Assembly: GCA_937978655.1 (NCBI GenBank)
Contig: CALJUX010000037.1
Span: 62,001-126,000, forward strand
DNA length: 64,000 nucleotides
Direction: 5' to 3'
Source of the DNA: an uncultured Chromatiaceae bacterium
GTDB taxonomy: Bacteria > Pseudomonadota > Gammaproteobacteria > Enterobacterales > Alteromonadaceae
Positions 43,533 through 52,072 of the stretch are shown one piece after another. A model generated the notes under the pieces. It saw nothing but the letters and a program-made list of their open reading frames with translations, was not told the DNA's origin and searched no databases. A program made the position numbers and the translations under genes. Every line of letters starts with the position of its first letter. Position 1 is the first letter of the stretch.

Positions 43533-43560
43533 AAAAGCAGAGCCCGCTCTGCTTTTTTTA
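43533..43560 (+). terminator. secA terminator
   Basis: GCAGAG (43537-43542) pairs with CTCTGC (43547-43552) around CCCG, preceded by AAAA and followed by seven T residues. Confidence 0.93.
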
Positions 43561-43650
43561 TGCGAAAAACGCAGCGATGCTGGCAATGCCGCCTTGTGGT
43601 GGCTGGCTGCCGGCTGCTGCAAAACATAAGTTTGCTCCAGAGGAGACACG

Positions 43651-44040
43651 ATGAAATCTATCCATGTGGCGGTTGGGGTGATCACCCGGGGTCAGCAGGT
43701 GTTTATCAGTAAAAGGCCGGACCAGCTGCATCAGGGCGGACGCTGGGAATTTCCCGGTGGCAAAGTGGAAAGTGGCGAAACTGTGCTGCAGGCTTTGCAC
43801 CGCGAGTTATGGGAAGAAGTCGGGCTGACAGTGACTGGTGCAGTGCCGTTATTACAGCTGGAATATGACTATCCGGAAAAACGCGTATTGCTGGACGTCT
43901 GGCATGTGCCGGACCCACAAGGTGACGGCGAGGGGCGCGAAGGCCAGCAAGTAGCCTGGGTACATTACAGCGCATTGGCGGGCTATCAGTTTCCGGATGC
44001 CAATGCGCCGATTCTGGCGGCCGTTGCGACGCTGTTTTAG
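43651..44040 (+). CDS. mutT: 8-oxo-dGTP diphosphatase MutT
   Basis: A 129-residue Nudix hydrolase that removes 8-oxo-dGTP from the nucleotide pool and prevents A:T to C:G changes. The Nudix box GGKVESGETVLQALHRELWEEVG spans about residues 38-60 with all the Gx5Ex7REUxEE residues in place. Length equals E. coli MutT (129). AGAGGAG precedes the start. It lies after secA, as in E. coli, but is separated by a terminator, so it likely has its own promoter in 43560-43640. It is convergent with yacG (12 bases apart). Confidence 0.96.
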   Translation: MKSIHVAVGVITRGQQVFISKRPDQLHQGGRWEFPGGKVESGETVLQALHRELWEEVGLTVTGAVPLLQLEYDYPEKRVLLDVWHVPDPQGDGEGREGQQVAWVHYSALAGYQFPDANAPILAAVATLF

Positions 44041-44052
44041 CGCCAGGGCCGT

Positions 44053-44289
44053 TCAGTCTTTAAAAAACTGATTATCCTGCTGCATTAATTCATCTTCCAG
44101 TGCCAGCAAGTCGGCGTCACCGATGCCGGCTTCGATCGGCTGCTTGTCGGCAATACGCCGGCTTTCACTGGCCCATTCGCCCAAATCAATTAACCGGCAG
44201 CGGTCACTGCAAAAAGGCCGGAAACGCGATTCACTGTGCCAGATAACATCGGTCTGGCAGGTCGGACATTGAACGACAGTTGGGGACAT
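44053..44289 (-). CDS. yacG: DNA gyrase inhibitor YacG
   Basis: A 78-residue zinc-binding protein that binds GyrB and inhibits gyrase. The four-cysteine zinc site is CPTCQ and CSDRCRLIDLGEWASE, the family signature. The acidic C-terminal tail is longer than in E. coli YacG (65 residues). It is the last gene of the leftward block pilA-pilB-pilC-pilD-coaE-zapD-yacG, following zapD after 52 bases; this order of coaE-zapD-yacG is the same as in E. coli. Confidence 0.95.
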   Translation of the reverse strand: MSPTVVQCPTCQTDVIWHSESRFRPFCSDRCRLIDLGEWASESRRIADKQPIEAGIGDADLLALEDELMQQDNQFFKD

Positions 44290-44341
44290 CAGAGTTACTC
44301 ATTGCAGGAAAAATAGCAGGGCATTATAGCGGATCTGCCGC

Positions 44342-45103
44342 TTAGCAACAGGCTAATTCAAAGCCAATCTGCTGGTCGGTGGTGGCGCGGCCCTGCGTGT
44401 CGCACAGCTGCATAAACCGGATGGCATAGCGGTATTTGTTGCCGCTGATGGTCGGATAGCAGCCGTAACTTAACGGGTAACGCAGCCGCAATAACTCAAA
44501 TTGTTCGGTATTACTCTGATAAAAACCATTTTCTGCGCTGACCGGCTGAAACTGGCCGCGCTCGCGGATAAAAGTCAGCACAAAACTAATGGCCTGTTCG
44601 ACCAGGGTTAACTGAGAGATCCAGTCTTGCGCTTGTTTTTGCCGCGCCGCCAGTTCTAAGGTGTACCAGTATTGCAACTGCGGCAAGTCAAAATAGCAGG
44701 TGCCGCCGGGGATAAAAAAGCGCTGGCGCAATGGGCCAAGGAACTTGTCATCCTTGAGTACATTGGCGAATTTGGCGCCCCGCAGTAATTCACTTTGCAG
44801 CCGGACGGACTTTTGCAGCATGCTGCTGAGCAGCTCATCAGAGATGTGTGGATGGCGCGACCAGTTCACTAAAGCGCCTTCACACCTTTCCACATCTTTA
44901 ATTAAATCGGGTCGGATATCGTTGCGGTCTAACACTTCAATCAGGGCAAACAACGAGGTGAAAAAACCGAGTTGCTGTGATTCGTTGGCCAACGCCAGCT
45001 GGTGGTGCACCTGCTGAAACAAGTATTCGACACGCAGATAGGTGCGGACTTTTTCATTCAGCGGATGTTCGTAGACCAGGCTGCTGTCAGTCAATGGAAC
45101 CAT
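44342..45103 (-). CDS. zapD: Cell division protein ZapD
   Basis: A 253-residue cytoplasmic FtsZ-binding protein that bundles FtsZ filaments. It starts with the family-typical LVYEHPLNEKVRTYLRVEYL. IPGGTCYFDLPQLQYWY in the middle and a C-terminal beta region ending SGNKYRYAIRFMQLC follow. Length is close to E. coli ZapD (247). It lies between coaE and yacG as in E. coli, 36 bases after coaE. Confidence 0.96.
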   Translation of the reverse strand: MVPLTDSSLVYEHPLNEKVRTYLRVEYLFQQVHHQLALANESQQLGFFTSLFALIEVLDRNDIRPDLIKDVERCEGALVNWSRHPHISDELLSSMLQKSVRLQSELLRGAKFANVLKDDKFLGPLRQRFFIPGGTCYFDLPQLQYWYTLELAARQKQAQDWISQLTLVEQAISFVLTFIRERGQFQPVSAENGFYQSNTEQFELLRLRYPLSYGCYPTISGNKYRYAIRFMQLCDTQGRATTDQQIGFELACC

Positions 45104-45139
45104 ACTCCGGTAATCAGGGGGAATTGGAATAAAATAACT

Positions 45140-45763
45140 CTAAGTTAACGATTTGGCTAGTTTTTCTTCGGCAAGACGCAGAAAGATCTGATGCAGCTTT
45201 GCCACTTGTTGCGGCAGTTCTGTTGTGGGTCCGTCGTTATCGATGACAAAATCGGCGCGCGCCAGGCGGCCGGCTCTGCTGCTCTGTGCCGCCATAATTG
45301 ACTGCACTAAGGCCTGACTGCTGCCATCGCGGCTGGTGGTGCGCTGCAGTTGGGTTTGTTCGCTGACATCGGTCACTAACACCAGGTCAACCAGCGCATC
45401 CAGTTGATTCTCCAGCAGCAGTGGGGCCACCAGCAACACATAAGGTGAAGTGGCCGCCGCCAGCTGACGCAGCAGCTCGGCGCGGATCTGTGGATGCAGC
45501 AACTGGTTAAGCCAGGTTTTGGCGGCCGTATCGGTAAAGACGATCTCCCGCAACCGGGTGCGATCAAGACTACCGTCGGCGCTGATCACCGCAGTACCGA
45601 AATGCTGGCGGATAGCCGCCAGTGCCGCAGTCCCGGGTTCCACCACTTGTCTGGCAACGATATCGGCGTCGACCAGCGTGATACCAAGCGCGGCAAATTC
45701 GTTGGCAACCGTGGTTTTACCACTGCCGATGCCTCCGGTCAGTCCTACCAGCAACTGGCGCAT
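45140..45763 (-). CDS. coaE: Dephospho-CoA kinase CoaE
   Basis: A 207-residue P-loop kinase, the last step of coenzyme A synthesis. The P-loop GLTGGIGSGKTTVANEFA is at the N terminus, followed by VDADIVARQVVEPG and the lid and adenine regions. The ATG at 45763 is chosen because it gives the usual start MRQLLVGLTGG and length (E. coli 206). The longer frame from 45811 would run into pilD, which ends 7 bases upstream. coaE follows pilD in many gammaproteobacteria. Confidence 0.96.
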   Translation of the reverse strand: MRQLLVGLTGGIGSGKTTVANEFAALGITLVDADIVARQVVEPGTAALAAIRQHFGTAVISADGSLDRTRLREIVFTDTAAKTWLNQLLHPQIRAELLRQLAAATSPYVLLVAPLLLENQLDALVDLVLVTDVSEQTQLQRTTSRDGSSQALVQSIMAAQSSRAGRLARADFVIDNDGPTTELPQQVAKLHQIFLRLAEEKLAKSLT

Positions 45764-45770
45764 GGATTGG

Positions 45771-46664
45771 TTACAAGCCGATGCTGCGTAAGTACGCATT
45801 GCTGATATCATTGCCCCACAGCATGGCTATCCAGCCGGCAGCTGCGATATAAGGCCCAAATGGGATAGCAGTACTTTGTTCTTTGCGCTGCACTGCCAGC
45901 ATCACACTGCCAATCACTGCACCGACCACCGATGACAGCAAAATGATCAACGGCAATTGCTGCCAGCCCAGCAAGGCGCCAAAAATCGCCATCAGTTTAA
46001 AGTCGCCGTAGCCCATGCCTTCTTTGCCGGTCAGCAGTTTAAAACCCCAATAAACCGACCACAGCGACAGGTAACCACAAGCGGCACCAATCAAGGCCTG
46101 ATCCGGCGCTATACCAACGCCAAGGGCCGATGCGATTAATACCAGCCACAACAACGGCAGGGTAATTTGATCCGGCAGCAGCATTTTATCAATATCGATA
46201 AATGTCAGCGCCACCAGACTCCAGGTCAGCAACAGCATTAAAAAACCGTCTGCAGTAGCACCGGTTTGCCAGATCACCACAGTAGACAGCACGGCGGTCA
46301 GCAGTTCAACGGCCGGGTAGCGGCGGCTGACCGGTGCGTGGCAATACCGACATTTGCCGCGTAGCGACAACCAGCTTATCAGCGGAATATTATCCAGCGC
46401 GCTGAGCTGTGTATTACACTGTGGGCAACGTGAGCGTGGTGTTGCCAGATTAAAAGGCGCTGTTGGGGCTGTGACCGTATCCGGATGAAAATACTCCTGA
46501 TATTCCTGACGCCAACTCTGCTCCATCATCTTCGGCAGCCGGTAAATCACCACATTCAGAAAGCTGCCAATACACAGACTGAAGACAAATACGCAGCCCA
46601 GTAACCAGGCCGGATGTTGTTGGAGAAATGCCAGGATCAGCGTGAATTGTTCGATAAGTTGCAT
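45771..46664 (-). CDS. pilD: Type IV prepilin peptidase / N-methyltransferase PilD
   Basis: A 297-residue membrane aspartyl peptidase that cleaves the leader of type IV prepilins and type II pseudopilins and methylates the new N-terminal Phe. The zinc-type tetracysteine CPQC ... CRYC lies in a cytoplasmic loop (about residues 75-105). Catalytic aspartates are in DIDKMLLPDQ and GMGYGDFKLMAIFG. Eight membrane helices are expected. It starts one base after the pilC stop region and processes the pilin encoded by pilA at 49759-50163. Confidence 0.96.
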   Translation of the reverse strand: MQLIEQFTLILAFLQQHPAWLLGCVFVFSLCIGSFLNVVIYRLPKMMEQSWRQEYQEYFHPDTVTAPTAPFNLATPRSRCPQCNTQLSALDNIPLISWLSLRGKCRYCHAPVSRRYPAVELLTAVLSTVVIWQTGATADGFLMLLLTWSLVALTFIDIDKMLLPDQITLPLLWLVLIASALGVGIAPDQALIGAACGYLSLWSVYWGFKLLTGKEGMGYGDFKLMAIFGALLGWQQLPLIILLSSVVGAVIGSVMLAVQRKEQSTAIPFGPYIAAAGWIAMLWGNDISNAYLRSIGL

Positions 46665-47887
46665 TATTTAATCACCGCGCCCATTTGGAAGATTGGCAGA
46701 TACATCGCAATGATCAGGCCACCGATTAATACGCCCAGCACCGCCATAATCATCGGCTCCAGCAGTGCTGTCAGGCCGTCCACCGCGTCATCCACTTCCT
46801 GTTCGTAAATACTGGCCACCCTCGCCAGCATATCATCCAGCGAGCCGGACTCTTCACCGATGGAAACCATCTGGATCACCATTTCCGGAAAGCGGTTAGT
46901 GGTTTTCATCGAGCTGAACATCTGGCCGCCGGCCGAAACGTCGGCGCGGACTTCCATAATGGCGTTTTTGTAGATTTCATTACCGGCAGCGCCGGCGGCC
47001 GATTCCAGCGCTTCAATCAGCGGGACACCGGCGGCAAAAGTGGTCGACAGGGTGCGGGCATAACGCGCCACTGCGGCTTTATTCAGAATGTCGCCAACCA
47101 CCGGCGCTTTGAGCAGCATCGCATCAGCGCCGGTTTTAAACTTCAGGCTGGTGTTGTAGAGCTTACTGAAGACTTTCAGCGTAATCACGATGGCGCCGAC
47201 CACGACCCACCAATACGCCTGCATTAGCTCGGACAAGGCCACGACAAACAAGGTAAATGCCGGCAGTTCGGCGCCAAAACCGGCAAAAATTTCCGCAAAC
47301 TGCGGCACCACAAAAATCAGCAGAATGGAGGTGACGATCAGCGCGACAATAATGACGGCGACCGGATAAAACATCGCCTTTTTAATTTTGGATTTCAGTG
47401 CTTCGGCTTTTTCTTTGTAGATAGCAATACGGTCAAAGATCCGGTCCAGCGCACCGGACTGTTCGCCGGATTTGACTAAATCACAGTACAGTTCATCAAA
47501 ATATTTGGGTTGCTCACGCAGCACTTCTGACAGCGGCAGGCCGGACTGCACTTTCAGCGAGACTTTTTGCATCAGCACCCGCAGGTTTTTCTTTTCTGAG
47601 CCGGACGCAATCAGGTCTATCGACTGCACTAACGGCACGCCGGCGGCCAGCATGGTGGCAATTTGCCGCGTCACAATGGCGATATCCAGCGGCACAATTT
47701 TCGGGTCGCCGCCGAATAATGGTTTGGCTTGTTTGCGCACCATCGACGGGGTGATGCCTTGCTGGCGCAGCAGTGCTTTGGCTTCCATCACCGAACTGGC
47801 TTTGATTTCGCCCTGCGTTTTTTTGCCGCGTCGGTTAATGCCCTTCCAGTCGAAATTGTCCAGCTCTTTAATTTTTGGCGCTGCCAT
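46664..47887 (-). CDS. pilC: Type IV pilus inner-membrane platform protein PilC
   Basis: A 407-residue polytopic protein of the PilC/GspF family, which forms the platform turned by the PilB motor. Two GspF domains are visible (about residues 72-195 and 275-397), with VTRQIATMLAAGVPLVQSID and ARTLSTTFAAGVPLIEALE as the paired motifs. Membrane helices lie near 172-195, 218-245 and 378-400. It lies between pilB (24 bases upstream) and pilD. Confidence 0.97.
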   Translation of the reverse strand: MAAPKIKELDNFDWKGINRRGKKTQGEIKASSVMEAKALLRQQGITPSMVRKQAKPLFGGDPKIVPLDIAIVTRQIATMLAAGVPLVQSIDLIASGSEKKNLRVLMQKVSLKVQSGLPLSEVLREQPKYFDELYCDLVKSGEQSGALDRIFDRIAIYKEKAEALKSKIKKAMFYPVAVIIVALIVTSILLIFVVPQFAEIFAGFGAELPAFTLFVVALSELMQAYWWVVVGAIVITLKVFSKLYNTSLKFKTGADAMLLKAPVVGDILNKAAVARYARTLSTTFAAGVPLIEALESAAGAAGNEIYKNAIMEVRADVSAGGQMFSSMKTTNRFPEMVIQMVSIGEESGSLDDMLARVASIYEQEVDDAVDGLTALLEPMIMAVLGVLIGGLIIAMYLPIFQMGAVIK

Positions 47888-47911
47888 GATAAATCCTTAG
47901 TGCTGTGCCCG

Positions 47912-49606
47912 TCAGACGTTGGTCACCCGGTTGATTTCTGCCAGACTGGTCAGCCCTGCAGCCGCTTTTAACAGGCCGGACTGTCGTAAATTGTTGATGC
48001 CTTCGCGTTGGGCTTGCTGGGCGATTTCCAGCGAATTACCACCCGCCATAATCTTCTCGGCGATAACCCCGGAGATCGGCATCACTTCATAAATACCGAC
48101 CCGGCCTTTATAACCGCCGGTGCAATATTCACAACCGACCGGTTTAAACAGCTTGATGCCAGGCAGTTGTTCGGCAGTGAACCCTTGCTTCAGCAGCTCT
48201 TGCTCTGGCAGCTGTTCAGGCGCTTTACAGTGATTACATAAGCGCCGGGCCAGCCGCTGGGCAATGATTAAAGACACTGAACTGGCAACGTTGTAGGCTG
48301 GCACGCCCATATTCAGCAAACGCGTGAGCGTTTCCGGGGCCGAGTTGGTGTGCAGCGTACTTAACACTAAGTGACCGGTTTGCGCTGCTTTAATCGCGAT
48401 CTCCGCGGTTTCCAGGTCCCGGATCTCACCAACCATGATCACATCCGGGTCTTGCCGCAAAAAGGCTTTTAACGCGATAGGGAAGGTGAGACCGGCTTTG
48501 GTATTCATCTGTACCTGGTTAATCCCCGGTAAGTTAATTTCCACCGGATCTTCGGCCGTCGAAATATTGGTCTCTTCGGTGTTGAGGATATTCAGACCGG
48601 TATAAAGCGACACGGTTTTGCCGCTACCGGTAGGCCCGGTCACCAGGATCATGCCTTGGGGTTGCTCCAGCGCGTCCAGATACAGCTGCTTTTGACTGGC
48701 TTCATAACCGAGGATATCAATGCCGAGCATCGCGCTATCGGAATCGAGGATCCGCATAACGATTTTTTCGCCCCACAGTGTGGGCAAGCTGCTGACGCGA
48801 AAATCGATGGATTTTTTCTGCGACAGTTTCAGTTTGATCCGGCCATCCTGCGGCACGCGTTTTTCCGCGATGTCGAGTTTGGACATCACTTTCAGCCGGG
48901 CCGACAAACGCCCGGCCAGCGCGACCGGCGGCGAGGCGACTTCATGCAAAATGCCGTCGATGCGAAACCGGATGCGGTAACTTTTTTCATAAGGCTCAAA
49001 ATGCAGATCCGACGCGCCTTTGCGCACCGCATCATGCAGCATTTTGTTGATAAAAGTGATGATAGGCTGGTCTTCAGCTTCACTGCCGGGCTTTTCGTCC
49101 AGCTCGTCATTGTCGCCAACGCCCAGTGAGGTCAGGTCCCAGTCTGAATGGCTGAAAGTGTCGGCGTTTTTACTGTCAAAAACCCGGTCGATCAGTTTTT
49201 GCAGTTTATCAAATTCAACGACAATCAGTTCGGCGTGCAGGCCAGTGCTGAATTCAAAATCTTCCACCGGTTGCATGTCGGTCGGATCGACCACGCCGAG
49301 GAATAAGGTGCGGCCACGTTTACCCAGCGGCAGCACCAGATGTTTGCGTACCAGTTTTTCGTTACGTTCCTGCTCGGGCACAAATTCCAGATCATAAAAA
49401 TCTAAATCGAGCAGGCTATGCATGGTGGAAGTGGCAATGCTTTCAGCCAGTGCTTTGGCTGTGATCAGCTTTTCGGTGATCAGAAAGTCTGCCACTGAGT
49501 TGTACTGATGATTTTTTTCAGCGGCCAGCCTGCTGCACAGTCCTGCATCGATCAGGTTCGCCTGAGCGAGGCGCTTGAGCAGAATCGACTGCTGATTAAA
49601 AGCCAT
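47912..49606 (-). CDS. pilB: Type IV pilus assembly ATPase PilB
   Basis: A 564-residue hexameric extension ATPase. It has an N-terminal MshEN/GspE-N domain, then the ATPase core with Walker A GPTGSGKTVSLYTGL, Asp box and Walker B region VGEIRDLETAEIAIKAAQTG, and the His box LSTLHTNSAPETL. A zinc tetracysteine site (CNHC ... CEYC) lies near the C terminus. The first start candidate, TTG at 49615, gives three extra residues; the ATG at 49606 is preferred. It is separated from pilA by a terminator, so expression may depend on partial readthrough or its own promoter. Confidence 0.97.
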   Translation of the reverse strand: MAFNQQSILLKRLAQANLIDAGLCSRLAAEKNHQYNSVADFLITEKLITAKALAESIATSTMHSLLDLDFYDLEFVPEQERNEKLVRKHLVLPLGKRGRTLFLGVVDPTDMQPVEDFEFSTGLHAELIVVEFDKLQKLIDRVFDSKNADTFSHSDWDLTSLGVGDNDELDEKPGSEAEDQPIITFINKMLHDAVRKGASDLHFEPYEKSYRIRFRIDGILHEVASPPVALAGRLSARLKVMSKLDIAEKRVPQDGRIKLKLSQKKSIDFRVSSLPTLWGEKIVMRILDSDSAMLGIDILGYEASQKQLYLDALEQPQGMILVTGPTGSGKTVSLYTGLNILNTEETNISTAEDPVEINLPGINQVQMNTKAGLTFPIALKAFLRQDPDVIMVGEIRDLETAEIAIKAAQTGHLVLSTLHTNSAPETLTRLLNMGVPAYNVASSVSLIIAQRLARRLCNHCKAPEQLPEQELLKQGFTAEQLPGIKLFKPVGCEYCTGGYKGRVGIYEVMPISGVIAEKIMAGGNSLEIAQQAQREGINNLRQSGLLKAAAGLTSLAEINRVTNV

Positions 49607-49703
49607 ATACGACAAACCCCAGTGAAAACAATGGTAAGGCTAAAAAACGATTATGACAGCCCGGCGCCGAAATTCAACAGCTTAGCGCGGGCAATTCTGA
49701 AAG

Positions 49704-49738
49704 TGACAAAAGAAAAAGCCAGCTGTGCAGCTGGCTTT
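49704..49738 (-). terminator. pilA terminator
   Basis: AAAGCCAGCT and AGCTGGCTTT form a perfect 10-base stem (49715-49738) with a 4-base loop. Read leftward it is followed by TTCTTTT. It lies between pilA and pilB and would make pilA transcripts more abundant than pilBCD. Confidence 0.9.
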
Positions 49739-49758
49739 GAGATCAGGTTAAACGCTGA

Positions 49759-50163
49759 TTAGCAGAGAGTGGTTGGCGTACAGGCTTTGGCCCAGGTCAC
49801 AGTTTTGCTGCCCGCATCTAATGTTGGTGTCATCACGAAGGTAGCATTTAACACATCGCCAGTGGCGTCTGTTGGTGCCCGTGCAGTGATCACGCCGTCA
49901 GCAACAGTTACACCTGGGATGCCAGTACCTGGCGCCACAGTTGCGGCAATACCGTTAGTGCCAGAGTCACAGTCAGCAATAGCTTTGGTCTGTACACAAA
50001 CCGCCACTGAAGAAGTCACTGAAGAAGTCGCGTTTGTTACTTCAACAAACTTAGCTTTTGACGTGTAGTTCTGGTAGGCCGGCAGCGCAACTGCTGCAAG
50101 GATACCGATGATTGCAACAACGATCATTAATTCAATTAAGGTGAAACCTTGATTACGTTTCAT
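49759..50163 (-). CDS. pilA: Type IV major pilin PilA
   Basis: A 134-residue type IVa pilin. A short leader, MKRNQG, is cleaved by PilD before Phe. The conserved N-terminal helix FTLIELMIVVAIIGILAAVA, with the Glu5 needed for assembly, follows. The globular part has a pair VCVQTKAIADC and a C-terminal pair ACTPTTLC; the last is likely the D-region disulfide of the pilin tip. It has a GGAG ribosome site. It is separated from pilBCD by a terminator and from nadC by a 417-base AT-rich region with a sigma-54 promoter match. Confidence 0.96.
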   Translation of the reverse strand: MKRNQGFTLIELMIVVAIIGILAAVALPAYQNYTSKAKFVEVTNATSSVTSSVAVCVQTKAIADCDSGTNGIAATVAPGTGIPGVTVADGVITARAPTDATGDVLNATFVMTPTLDAGSKTVTWAKACTPTTLC

Positions 50164-50504
50164 AGTACATCTCCGTTTGTGTGTAGTTAACCCGGGGGGC
50201 TGTTTTCTATTCTGGCCAAATTTAAATGTTACGCAAGAAAAAAATTCGTTTTTGTAATTATTTATTTTTTTTCATTCTAACGTCATGAAAATAAATATTA
50301 TTTTTTGGTGTTTTCTCGATTGGGAACTGAGGTTTTTGGCAAGTTGGTTTAACTTTTGAATAAAATGCAAATTTTAAGCCAGCTCTCATTACTCATTGAA
50401 AACAATAGAGAATAAGTTTTTGTTAATAAATTGATTGGTTGTGGCACTGTGCTGGCTGGCCCGAGCCGCACTTGACAGCTTTCCATTTTTTGGTTCAAGC
50501 GCCG
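50164..50504 (-). other. AT-rich upstream region of pilA
   Basis: No gene is seen. It is distinctly AT-rich compared with its surroundings. It contains the sigma-54 promoter match at 50366-50381, and otherwise A/T runs with no family resemblance in any frame. Confidence 0.6.
50366..50381 (-). promoter_or_regulatory. Sigma-54 promoter match for pilA
   Basis: Leftward sequence TGGCTTAAAATTTGCA has the GG and GC elements separated by exactly 10 bases and matches TGGC and TTGCA of the sigma-54 consensus. The expected start near 50356 gives a leader of about 190 bases. pilA genes of related bacteria are driven by RpoN with PilR, which supports the call. Confidence 0.65.
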
Positions 50505-50533
50505 AAAAAAAAGCCAGCGGCTGCCGGCTTTTT
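50505..50533 (-). terminator. nadC terminator
   Basis: Leftward, AGCCGGC and GCTGGCT pair with one A-C mismatch around a 4-base loop, followed by eight T residues. It isolates pilA from nadC transcription. Confidence 0.85.
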
Positions 50534-50580
50534 GCTACTGCAGCGCTGTTGCGCGGCAACGGATGACGAAACTGCGTCAC

Positions 50581-51462
50581 TCAGCGGCTGCGCAGCCGCA
50601 TCGACAGGTCAATCGCCTGCACATTTTTTGTCAAAGCACCGCTGGAAATATAATCGACATTAGTGCCTGCCAGCGCTTTTAACGATTCGGCGGTGACATT
50701 ACCGGACACTTCGAGTTTGGCTTTGCCCTGATTGAGCGCCACCGCCTGAATAATGTCAGCGATATGGAAATTATCCAGCATGATAATGTCGGCGCCGGCC
50801 GCCAGCGCCTGTTCCAGTTCGGTCAAATCTTCCACTTCAACTTCCACCGGTTTGCCGGGGAAATTCTGCCGCGCGCTTTGCACCGCTTTGACAATAGAAC
50901 CGGCGGCGGCAATGTGATTTTCTTTAATCAAAAAGGCGTCGTACAACCCAATACGGTGGTTTTTACCGCCGCCGCAGCTGACCGCATATTTCTGCGCCAG
51001 TCGCATACCCGGTAAAGTTTTACGGGTATCCAGCAGACGGGTTTTACTGCCGCTCAGCAGCGCGACATATTTTGCGGTGGTGGTCGCAGTGCCGCTTAAC
51101 GTCTGCAGGAAATTCAGCGCGCTGCGCTCGCCCGTCAGTAAAATGCGTGCTGGTCCGCTGATTTCGCATAACACCGTATTGGCGGTTACTTTGTCGCCGT
51201 CTTTGACAAACCAGTGCAATACCGCCTGATCTGACAGCTGGGCAAACACTTCGTCGACCCACATGGTGCCGCAGACCACACAGTCTTCGCGGGTGATCAC
51301 TGTGGCGGTTGCCTGTTGCTCGGCCGGGATCAGGGAGGCGGTAATATCCCCTTGCTGAATAGGTAAATAACCTAAATCTTCCGCCAGGGCATGGCTGACG
51401 CCACGACGAATTTCCTGCATCAGGCGTTCCTGATGGCTCAGTTCAGTATCAGTACTTTGCAT
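50581..51462 (-). CDS. nadC: Nicotinate-nucleotide pyrophosphorylase NadC
   Basis: A 293-residue quinolinate phosphoribosyltransferase making nicotinate mononucleotide in de novo NAD synthesis. Typical segments: EDLGYLPIQQGDITASLIP, LLTGERSALNFLQTLSGTAT, LLDTRKTLPGMRLAQKYAV, GGGKNHRIGLYDAFLIKENH, VEVEVEDLTELEQALAAGAD and IMLDNFHIADI. It follows the retropepsin-like gene by 7 bases and lies opposite ampD, as in E. coli, where nadC and ampD are also divergent. Confidence 0.98.
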   Translation of the reverse strand: MQSTDTELSHQERLMQEIRRGVSHALAEDLGYLPIQQGDITASLIPAEQQATATVITREDCVVCGTMWVDEVFAQLSDQAVLHWFVKDGDKVTANTVLCEISGPARILLTGERSALNFLQTLSGTATTTAKYVALLSGSKTRLLDTRKTLPGMRLAQKYAVSCGGGKNHRIGLYDAFLIKENHIAAAGSIVKAVQSARQNFPGKPVEVEVEDLTELEQALAAGADIIMLDNFHIADIIQAVALNQGKAKLEVSGNVTAESLKALAGTNVDYISSGALTKNVQAIDLSMRLRSR

Positions 51463-51469
51463 AACATTC

Positions 51470-52024
51470 TTATCTTTGGATCAGGCGCAGCTGTTGCTGC
51501 TGTTTGGTAAATTCTAAATGGTTTAATGCGCTCATTCCTAGCAAAATCTCCGCGCCGGCCAGATTCGGCACAATGCTGGCTTCTAAATCCCGTAACACGA
51601 TGTCGCCGAGTCTGAGTTCACCGATGCGACTGCGATGCACTGTCACGACGCCATTGGCGGTGGAACTTTGATAAGGCGCACCTTTGACCATGCCAGTGCG
51701 CGCCGCCACCGCTGCAGAGACTGCGACAGCCGTGGCGCCGGTATCGAGCAGAAATTCGGTGGGCTGGCCGTTCAGTAACAGAGTTCCGACATAATGGCCC
51801 TGGCGGTTGGCATCAAGCACCACCACGCGTTCGCCGCCGGCGCCTTGTTCCTGTTGCAGCTGTTGATTGGGATTGCGTTGCTGCGTCAGTACTCCGTCGA
51901 AAAACAGATAAATCAGCCCCAGGACCAATAACCAGGCAATCCAGGCGAAGCCACGGCCGAAACGGGCGGCGTGGTCCGGCGATGCCGGTGGCGGGGTGGA
52001 AGAGGACGGATCCGGAGCTTGCAT
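51470..52024 (-). CDS. Membrane-anchored retropepsin-like aspartyl protease
   Basis: A 184-residue protein with a Pro/Ser-rich N terminus, one membrane segment (about residues 29-48, AWIAWLLVLGLIYLFFDGVL) and a periplasmic clan AA aspartyl protease domain. The catalytic motif is EFLLDTGATAVAVS, and the second conserved element is GAEILLGMSALNHLEF. This corresponds to the bacterial TIGR02281-type retropepsin-like family; substrates are unknown. The frame is open to 52291, but the ATG at 52024 is chosen because the extension overlaps ampD and shows no resemblance. It lies directly upstream of nadC. Confidence 0.85.
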   Translation of the reverse strand: MQAPDPSSSTPPPASPDHAARFGRGFAWIAWLLVLGLIYLFFDGVLTQQRNPNQQLQQEQGAGGERVVVLDANRQGHYVGTLLLNGQPTEFLLDTGATAVAVSAAVAARTGMVKGAPYQSSTANGVVTVHRSRIGELRLGDIVLRDLEASIVPNLAGAEILLGMSALNHLEFTKQQQQLRLIQR

Positions 52025-52072
52025 TCGACAGCCATGACGCAGAGAATAAAGCCACAGCATAACCAGTGAGGA

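Noticed and set aside
50448..50466. TGGCAC-containing sigma-54-like sequence on the plus strand
   Set aside because: The -12 element is missing and no plus-strand gene follows.
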